A DNA stretch of 20,601 nt. Source: Thermoleophilia bacterium. Lineage in GTDB: Bacteria > Actinomycetota > Thermoleophilia > Gaiellales > Gaiellaceae. The stretch lies in assembly GCA_025933895.1 (NCBI GenBank), contig JAICZB010000012.1:1-20601 (forward strand), given 5' to 3'. The translations under genes and the position numbers were made by a program. Of this stretch, positions 15,566 to 20,601 are shown one piece after another (position 1 is the stretch's first letter; every line of letters begins with the position of its first letter). The notes beneath the pieces were generated by a model. That model was not told the DNA's origin. It searched no databases and saw only the letters and a list, made by a program, of their open reading frames with translations.

Positions 15566-16489
15566 GTGCAGGCGGGCCACGCGATCGGGGTCGACCTCGG
15601 AGGCACGAAGATCCTCGCCGGGGTCGTCGCCCGTGACGGGAGCATCGTGCGCCGTCACGAGCGGCCGACTCCGCAGGACTCGCAGGAGCACGTCCTCGCC
15701 GAGCTCGAGGCTGCGGTCGCCGAGCTGCTGGACGACTCGGTCGGCGCGGTCGGCTTCGGCGTCCCGTCTCCGATCGACCAGGCGCGGGGAGTTGTCGTGC
15801 GCTGCGTCAACGTGCCGCTCGAGGACGCGCCGTTGCGCGACCACATGCGCGAGCGGTTCGAAATCCCGGTCGGGCTGGACAACGACGCGAACGCGGCCGC
15901 GATCGGCGAGTGGCGAGCGGGTGTCGGACAGGGCGTGGACGACCTCCTGATGCTCACGCTCGGGACCGGCGTCGGCGGCGGTGTCGTCTCAGGCGGTAAG
16001 CCTTTCCGCGGCCGGAACGGAGCCGGCGCCGAGCTCGGGCATGTCGTGGTCGTCCACGGCGGGCGTCCCTGTCAGGGAGCGTGCACCGGGCACGGTCATC
16101 TCGAGGCGTACGCGAGCGGCAGCGCTGCGACAGCGGCGGCGCGCGAGACGTTCGGACCCTCGGCAGACGCCCACCGGCTCGTGCGGCTCGCGAACGAGGG
16201 CGACGCGAAGGCCAAGGAGCTGCTCGAGGAGGTGGGGGGCTATCTCGGTTCCGGCATCGGCTCGTTCGTGAACGTCTTCGGGCCGCAGCTCGTCGTCCTC
16301 GGCGGCGGCTTCGGCGTCGCCGCCTACGACTATCTGCGTGGGCCCGCCGAGGAGGTGGCGCGGCGCGAGGCGCTCGAGCCGATGCGCAGCGCGATGCAGC
16401 TGGCCAAGGCCGAGCTCGGCACCGCTGCGGGCCTGATCGGCGCCGCCTTCGTCGGCTTCGAGACGGTGGACGCGGCCGAGAGCACGTAG
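15566..16489 (+). CDS. ROK-family sugar kinase (glucokinase-like)
   Basis: Phosphorylates a hexose such as glucose with ATP; the exact sugar is not determined by sequence. The 307-residue product has the N-terminal phosphate loop GVDLGGTKILAGVV, GLDNDANAAAIGEW with probable catalytic base D107, LGTGVGGGVV, and the ROK zinc block GHVVVVHGG...C169, C173, H176/H178 followed by LEAYASG. The last Cys of the usual CxCGxxGC set is replaced by His (GHGHLE). GTG 15566 is preferred over ATG 15542 because it gives the standard N-terminus and a -10 lies 7 nt upstream, whereas the ATG would overlap the LCP start region. The rsmI gene begins on the base after its stop, so the two are probably cotranscribed. 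Confidence 0.92.
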   Translation: MQAGHAIGVDLGGTKILAGVVARDGSIVRRHERPTPQDSQEHVLAELEAAVAELLDDSVGAVGFGVPSPIDQARGVVVRCVNVPLEDAPLRDHMRERFEIPVGLDNDANAAAIGEWRAGVGQGVDDLLMLTLGTGVGGGVVSGGKPFRGRNGAGAELGHVVVVHGGRPCQGACTGHGHLEAYASGSAATAAARETFGPSADAHRLVRLANEGDAKAKELLEEVGGYLGSGIGSFVNVFGPQLVVLGGGFGVAAYDYLRGPAEEVARREALEPMRSAMQLAKAELGTAAGLIGAAFVGFETVDAAEST

Positions 16490-17299
16490 ATGCCGCTCGC
16501 GGTCTGCGCGACGCCGATCGGGAACCTCGAGGACGTGACGCTGCGCGTCCTCGCCGAGCTCGCCGCGGCCGACGTCGTGCTGTGCGAGGACACGCGCCAG
16601 ACGCGCGTCCTCCTCGAACGACACGGCATCGCAGCCCGCCTCCTCTCGTACCACGAGCACAACGAGGCGAAGCGGACGGCCGAGCTCCTGCCGCGGCTAG
16701 AGGCGGGCGAGCGGATCGCGCTCGTCTCCGATGCGGGGCTCCCGGGCGTGTCGGACCCCGGGGCTCGACTCGTGGGCGCGGCGTTGGACGCGGGGGTAGA
16801 CGTGACCGTGCTGCCGGGGCCGTCGGCGGTGGAGACCGCGCTCGTCGCGTCGGGGCTCGTCGCGGTGCAGTACCGCTTCCTCGGTTTCCTTCCGCGCGGC
16901 GCGAAGAAGCTCTCGGAGTTGTGGGACGAGCTGCGTGGGTGGCCGTGGCCGGCGGTCGCCTTCGAGTCACCGCAGCGATTGCCGGCGACGCTGCGCTCGC
17001 TCGCCGACGCCGACGCGGAGCGCGAGGTTGCCGTCTGTCGCGAGCTCACCAAGCGTTTCGAGGAGGTCGCGCGTGGGACGGCGGCCGAGCTGGCGGAGCG
17101 GTTCGACGCGCCTCCGAAGGGCGAGATCACACTCGTCCTCGGGCCGGCCGCAGCGCCCGGCGAGGGCGATGGAGAGGAGCGTGCGCTCGCAGCCGTCGCC
17201 GAGCTCGTGGCCGCCGGACTGCCCCGGCGGCGGGCCGCGCAGATCGTCTCGGATCTCGTCGGAGTGCCGCGAAACCGGCTGTACAAGTTGTCTTTGTAA
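16490..17299 (+). CDS. rsmI: 16S rRNA (cytidine(1402)-2'-O)-methyltransferase RsmI
   Basis: SAM-dependent methyltransferase that 2'-O-methylates C1402 in the decoding centre of 16S rRNA. The 269-residue product has the tetrapyrrole-methylase fold with the RsmI signatures CATPIGNLEDVTLR (6-19), CEDTRQTRVLL (32-42), SYHEHNEAKR, SDAGLPGVSDPGARLV (80-95), VLPGPSAVETALVASGL, YRFLGFLPRGAKK, FESPQRLPATL and CRELTKRFEEVARG. The C-terminal stretch (AELVAAGLPRRRAAQIVSDLVGVPRNRLYKLSL) is the helical domain seen in longer members. ATG follows directly on the ROK stop (TAG then ATG); no separate ribosome site is clear, so coupling to the kinase is likely. Confidence 0.96.
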   Translation: MPLAVCATPIGNLEDVTLRVLAELAAADVVLCEDTRQTRVLLERHGIAARLLSYHEHNEAKRTAELLPRLEAGERIALVSDAGLPGVSDPGARLVGAALDAGVDVTVLPGPSAVETALVASGLVAVQYRFLGFLPRGAKKLSELWDELRGWPWPAVAFESPQRLPATLRSLADADAEREVAVCRELTKRFEEVARGTAAELAERFDAPPKGEITLVLGPAAAPGEGDGEERALAAVAELVAAGLPRRRAAQIVSDLVGVPRNRLYKLSL

Positions 17300-17305
17300 G
17301 CAGAT

Positions 17306-17334
17306 TTGACAACGGCGGTAGGGGACGCTACTCT
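17306..17334 (+). promoter_or_regulatory. Strong sigma-70-type promoter for the M23 peptidase gene
   Basis: A consensus -35 TTGACA (17306-17311) and TACTCT -10 (17329-17334) are separated by exactly 17 bp. This is the only full -35/-10 pair I find in the window. Transcription would begin near 17341, where the reading frame of the peptidase is already open, so little or no 5' leader is expected. Confidence 0.75.
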
Positions 17335-17346
17335 CTGCACATTCTG

Positions 17347-18462
17347 TTGCTCGATCTGAAAACACTCACCCGTCGCATCGCCCTTCCTTTGATCGTCTTT
17401 CTCGTCTGGGTGCCTGCGGCGAGTGCGTGGAGCTGGCCGGTGTCAGGGCCGGTGTTGCAACCGTTCTCGTACGACGAGTCGGATCCCTACGCCGCCGGGC
17501 AGCACCGCGGCGTCGACATCGGCGCCGATGCTGCGGGCGAGGCTGTCCTGGCTCCTGCGGCCGGAACGATCAGCTTCGCGGGGACGGTGCCGACGAACGG
17601 GAAGTCGGTGACGATCGAGACCGCGGACGGCTATTCCGTCACGCTCACGCACCTGGGTTCCTTCCTCGTCGCCAAGGGGGCGACGGTCTCCGAAGGCGAC
17701 TCGATCGGCGCAATCGGGCCTAGCGGGACGCCGGAGCTCGCCGGCCCGTACGTCCACCTCGGAATTCGCAAGACCTCCGATCCGAACGGCTATGTGGATC
17801 CGCTCGGCTTGCTGCCGCCTGCCACCGAGAGCAGCGGTGACCAGAGCGGAGGGACTCAGAATGGAGGGACCCAGAGCAGTGGGACCCAGGGCAGTGGGAA
17901 CCAAGGCAGTGGGAACCAGAGCGGCTCGAGCGGCGCAGCTTCGACCACGGCTGCGATCGAGCCGACCGGTGCGGGGTCCGCGACTACGAGCGTGGCGACG
18001 ACGCCGGCATCGTCCGCTTTCCCTGGCCGGGCCGGTGCCTCGGTTCACCACCACGAGCGTGCACGCGAGTCTCGTTCGGATGCTCAGCCGCCTCGGACAT
18101 CGCAAGCCCCCGTATCGGACGTCGCGACTCCCCGGCGCCACCTGAGCAGACCCGCGAGCTCTTCGCGGCGGCCGGTCGTCGAGACGGCGGCTCCTTTCGA
18201 GCCGGCCGGTCTCGACGCCGGCCACGAGCCCGGGCCGAGCGCTGAGGTCCTGGAGACCGAGCGCCCGTCGCGTCAGCCGGCCGGCGCGTCGCTCGCGCTC
18301 CTCCTCAACGGGACAGCGGCCCTCGTCGCTGTCGGAGCCGCGCTCGCAGCCGGCCGACGGCGCCGGAGCCGTTCGGTGACGAGTTCGACCGCGACGATGC
18401 AGGTGCTCCGCTTTCCGGAGCCGGCGGCCGAGCCGGCAACCGAACACCGGCGAGCCGCCTGA
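17347..18462 (+). CDS. Membrane-anchored M23-family (LytM/peptidase-like) protein
   Basis: Exported peptidoglycan-binding or hydrolysing protein of the M23 fold. With TTG 17347 as start, the 371 residues comprise: signal segment IALPLIVFLVWVPAASA (about 10-26); M23 domain about 30-155; linker with six five-residue repeats (SSGDQ to GSGNQ, about 162-191); a long Ser/Pro/Arg-rich region; and a C-terminal membrane helix (LALLLNGTAALVAVGAALAAG) followed by RRRRSRS. Metal-site residues are H53, D57 (HRGVD) and H137, with H102 in THLGS. The first His of the usual HxH is Tyr (Y135), as in some actinobacterial relatives, so activity may be low or lost. Start is uncertain: no ATG or GTG suits; ATT 17341 and CTG 17344 are in frame. 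Confidence 0.85.
   Translation: MLDLKTLTRRIALPLIVFLVWVPAASAWSWPVSGPVLQPFSYDESDPYAAGQHRGVDIGADAAGEAVLAPAAGTISFAGTVPTNGKSVTIETADGYSVTLTHLGSFLVAKGATVSEGDSIGAIGPSGTPELAGPYVHLGIRKTSDPNGYVDPLGLLPPATESSGDQSGGTQNGGTQSSGTQGSGNQGSGNQSGSSGAASTTAAIEPTGAGSATTSVATTPASSAFPGRAGASVHHHERARESRSDAQPPRTSQAPVSDVATPRRHLSRPASSSRRPVVETAAPFEPAGLDAGHEPGPSAEVLETERPSRQPAGASLALLLNGTAALVAVGAALAAGRRRRSRSVTSSTATMQVLRFPEPAAEPATEHRRAA
17830..17919 (+). repeat. Six 15-bp tandem repeats in the M23 gene
   Basis: Six in-frame, imperfect 15-bp units encode SSGDQ, SGGTQ, NGGTQ, SSGTQ, GSGNQ, GSGNQ. The last two units differ by one base. They form a flexible Gly/Ser/Gln linker between the peptidase domain and the rest, and are likely to vary in number between strains. 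Confidence 0.92.
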
Positions 18463-18500
18463 GGAGCTAACGGCGCGCGAAACGCCCGCACGCGCCCTCG

Positions 18501-18506
18501 TATCAT
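18501..18506 (+). promoter_or_regulatory. Leaderless -10 (TATCAT) for metG
   Basis: TATCAT ends exactly 6 nt before GTG 18513, within the 50-bp gap after the M23 gene. No -35 consensus is seen 17 bp upstream and no ribosome site lies between hexamer and start. Confidence 0.5.
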
Positions 18507-18512
18507 GGCCGT

Positions 18513-20030
18513 GTGCGCTTCTACCTCACCACGCCGATCTACTACGTCAACGCGACCCCGACCCTCGGGAACGCGTACACCACCGCTATCGCCGACATGC
18601 TCGTCCGCCACCAGCGGCAGCGCGGCGTGGACACCTTCTTCCTCACCGGTGTCGACGAGCACGCGACGAAGGTCTGGCGCGTCGCGGAGGAGCAGGGCCT
18701 CGAGGCGCAGGAATACGCCGACCGAATCGCCGTCCCGTGGCGCGAGCTGGCGCCGCGGATCAATGCCGAGGTCGACTTCTTCATCCGCACGAGCGACGAC
18801 GGCCACAAGCGCTTCGTCCGCGAGTTCCTGCAGCGGATCTACGACAACGGCGACGTCTACCAGGACGTCTACGCGGGCCTCTACTGCGTCGGCTGCGAGG
18901 CGTTCAAGACCGAGGACGAGCTGACGCCCGACGGCCTGTGTCCCGACCACCTCGTCCCGCCCGAGTGGATCGAGGAGACGAACTACTTCTTCCGGCTCTC
19001 CGCCTATCAGGACCGGCTGCTCGCGCTCTACGACGAGCGGCCCGATCTCGTGCGGCCCGACTTCCGCTACAACGAGGCGCGCTCGTTCATCGCCGGCGGG
19101 CTGCGCGACTTCAGCATTTCGCGTGCCGGCCAGCCGTGGGGCATCCCGCTGCCGTGGGACGAGAGCCAGGTCGCGTACGTCTGGGCCGATGCGCTCGTCA
19201 ACTACGTGAGCGCGCTGACGTACGCGCGCCCGGGCGAGGACCTCCGCGACCGCTACTGGCCGGCGGCCCACCACGTGCTCGGGAAGGACATCCTTCGCTT
19301 CCACTGCGTGTACTGGCCGGCCATGCTGCTCTCGGCCGGTTACGAGCCGCCGCAGCAGTTGTTCGTGCACGGCTACCTGCTGCTCGACGACCGCAAGATC
19401 TCGAAGTCGGCCGGCAACGCGGTCGACCCGCTCGACCTGATCGACGTGTATGGAGCCGACGCGCTCCGCTACTGGATGGCGCGGGCGATCTCCTTCGGCC
19501 ACGACGGCAACGCCTCCGTCGAGGGGATCCGTGAGCGCTACGAGAACGAGCTCGCCAACGATCTCGGCAATCTGCTCTCGCGGACGACGGCAATGGTCGC
19601 GCAATACCGGGAGGGAAGCCTCCGCCGCGGCGACGCCGAGCCGCCGCTCGACCTCGGCGCGCTCGGCGCAGACGTCGCGGCGCGCCTCGATCGCTTCGAC
19701 GTCACCGGTGCGCTCGACGCCGTCTGGGAGGGCGTGCGCGCGCTCAACCAGTACGTCACCGCCGAGGCGCCCTGGCAGCTCGCGAAGGATCCGGCCAACG
19801 ACGCGCGGCTCGACGGCGTTCTCTACAACCTCGTGGACGGGCTCACCGCCCTCGCCGTCGCGCTCGCCGCGTTCTTGCCGGAGACCGCGCCCCGGATCCT
19901 CGAAGCGCTGCAGCAGTCGGACGATCTCTCGTGGGGCCGCGTGCGGAACGGGGTCGCTGAGGAAGTCGGGGGCATCGAGGCCGCCAGGCCGCTCTTCCCG
20001 CGCATCGAGCTGCCGCAAGCTGCTGCGTGA
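18513..20030 (+). CDS. metG: Methionyl-tRNA synthetase with a TLGN form of the HIGH motif
   Basis: Class I synthetase charging tRNA-Met. The 505-residue product follows the short bacterial MetRS layout without the C-terminal tRNA-binding domain: TTPIYYVNATP, then the HIGH position, FFLTGVDEHATK, a one-zinc connective domain (C125, C128, C143, H146: YCVGC...CPDH), NYFFRLSAYQDRL, SISRAGQPWGIPLPWD, VAYVWADALVNYVSAL, HHVLGKDILRFHCVYWPAML and KISKS (295-299), then the anticodon-binding helices (NDLGNLLSRTTAM, NQYVTAEAPWQLAKD). The HIGH signature reads T17-L18-G19-N20, whereas MetRS normally has HIGH or HLGH; bacterial TrpRS uses TIGN. GTG 18513 gives the standard N-terminus. The stop overlaps tatD (GTGA). 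Confidence 0.95.
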   Translation: MRFYLTTPIYYVNATPTLGNAYTTAIADMLVRHQRQRGVDTFFLTGVDEHATKVWRVAEEQGLEAQEYADRIAVPWRELAPRINAEVDFFIRTSDDGHKRFVREFLQRIYDNGDVYQDVYAGLYCVGCEAFKTEDELTPDGLCPDHLVPPEWIEETNYFFRLSAYQDRLLALYDERPDLVRPDFRYNEARSFIAGGLRDFSISRAGQPWGIPLPWDESQVAYVWADALVNYVSALTYARPGEDLRDRYWPAAHHVLGKDILRFHCVYWPAMLLSAGYEPPQQLFVHGYLLLDDRKISKSAGNAVDPLDLIDVYGADALRYWMARAISFGHDGNASVEGIRERYENELANDLGNLLSRTTAMVAQYREGSLRRGDAEPPLDLGALGADVAARLDRFDVTGALDAVWEGVRALNQYVTAEAPWQLAKDPANDARLDGVLYNLVDGLTALAVALAAFLPETAPRILEALQQSDDLSWGRVRNGVAEEVGGIEAARPLFPRIELPQAAA

Positions 20031-20601
20031 TCGACACGCATGCGCACCTCACCGCGCTCGACGACGCCGACGAGGCGATCGAGCGAGCCGCGGAGGCGGG
20101 CGTTACGCGCATCCTCACCGTCGGCACCGATGTAGAGGACTGTCGACGGGCCCTCTCGCTCGCCGAGCAGCATGACGGTGTCTTTGCGATCCTCGGCATC
20201 CACCCCCATGAGGCGGGAACCGCCGGCGAGAACGACCTCGCCGAGCTGCGCGAGCTCTTGGCGCACCCGAAAGCGGTGGCGGTCGGCGAGACCGGGCTCG
20301 ACTGGTACCGCGACCACGCGCCTCGCGACGACCAGCGCAGCCTCTTCGCCGGGCAGCTCGAGCTCGCCGCCGAGCTCGGCAAGCCGGCCGTGATCCACAC
20401 CCGCGCCGCGGACGACGACACGCTCGCCGGGCTCGAAGGCTTCACGGGCACGGTCGTCCTCCATTGCTTCTCGTCGCCGCACATGCTTCCCACCGCATTC
20501 GAGCGAGGCTGGTACGTGTCGTTCGCCGGCAACGCAACCTTCCCGAAGGCCGTCGACCTCCGCCTCGCCGCAAGCCAGGTTCCGGCGGAGCGGATCTTCG
20601 C
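20027..20601 (+). CDS. tatD: TatD-family metal-dependent DNase, 3' end outside window
   Basis: TIM-barrel metal-dependent hydrolase; TatD proteins act as 3'-5' exonucleases on DNA and may help in repair, and are not part of the Tat export machine itself. The first 191 residues are present: IDTHAHLTALDD with metal ligands H5 and H7, ILTVGTDVEDC, FAILGIHPHEAG, VAVGETGLDWYRD (E88 bridging metals), QRSLFAGQLELAAELGKPAVIHTRAADD (H124) and VVLHCFSS (H146). The frame remains open to the last base. GTG 20027 overlaps the metG stop as GTGA. In many bacteria tatD follows metG directly, often with ksgA (16S dimethyltransferase) next, so that gene may lie just beyond the window. Confidence 0.95.
   Translation, partial: MIDTHAHLTALDDADEAIERAAEAGVTRILTVGTDVEDCRRALSLAEQHDGVFAILGIHPHEAGTAGENDLAELRELLAHPKAVAVGETGLDWYRDHAPRDDQRSLFAGQLELAAELGKPAVIHTRAADDDTLAGLEGFTGTVVLHCFSSPHMLPTAFERGWYVSFAGNATFPKAVDLRLAASQVPAERIF

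Noticed and set aside
17830..17919. Short regular repeats as a possible CRISPR array
   Set aside because: The units are 15 bp with no spacers, are in frame, and encode a Gly/Ser/Gln linker inside a supported gene.

Overview
This 20.6 kb window is GC-rich, very densely coded bacterial chromosome. It contains no rRNA, tRNA, insertion sequence, prophage or CRISPR array that I can see. The order dnaK-grpE-dnaJ-(small membrane protein)-hspR-clpB is the actinobacterial type of chaperone operon. Together with a futalosine-hydrolase-like gene (menaquinone route), many GTG starts and an rsmI...metG-tatD cluster, it points to a deep-branching actinomycete, most likely class Thermoleophilia (Gaiellales/Solirubrobacterales-like). 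The taxon is an inference from gene content and style, not from a marker-gene search.

Layout. (1) 1-5474, plus strand: end of dnaK, grpE, dnaJ, a 92-residue membrane protein, hspR and clpB, joined by start/stop overlaps or an 8-nt gap; this is one heat-shock operon whose promoter lies upstream of the window. (2) 5475-5620: the longest non-coding gap (146 bp), holding two copies of a GGTAGC-A-GCTACC palindrome and three ACGAAAG boxes; a related palindrome and the same box lie inside the 5' end of grpE. (3) 5621-9976: an accessory stretch of short transcription units on both strands: mqnB-like hydrolase, cupin, DUF488 protein, membrane protein, GYD-domain protein, a 79-residue protein, and an ABC ATPase/permease pair. 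(4) 9973-12112, minus strand: a tightly overlapping operon of PfkB kinase, GNAT acetyltransferase and pseudouridine-5'-phosphate glycosidase, which looks like a pseudouridine salvage operon with an added acetyltransferase. (5) 12127-14324, plus: a 69-residue protein, an FmdB-type zinc ribbon and a large polytopic membrane protein. (6) 14332-15543, minus: an LCP (LytR-CpsA-Psr) cell-wall ligase. (7) 15566-20601, plus: ROK sugar kinase, rsmI, a membrane-anchored M23 peptidase, metG and the start of tatD.

Two themes cut across the window. First, nearly every gene that begins a transcription unit has a TAnnnT-like -10 hexamer ending 6-8 nt before its start codon and no evident Shine-Dalgarno sequence, which suggests leaderless transcripts. 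Divergent pairs are separated by only 14-30 nt, with back-to-back or overlapping -10 elements. Second, genes inside operons mostly overlap by GTGA/ATGA, implying translational coupling.

I did not find an obviously new multi-gene system. The best leads are the methionyl-tRNA synthetase with TLGN in place of HIGH, the compact divergent leaderless promoters, the palindromic repeat family that enters grpE, the membrane protein embedded in the chaperone operon, and the PfkB-GNAT-PsuG operon.
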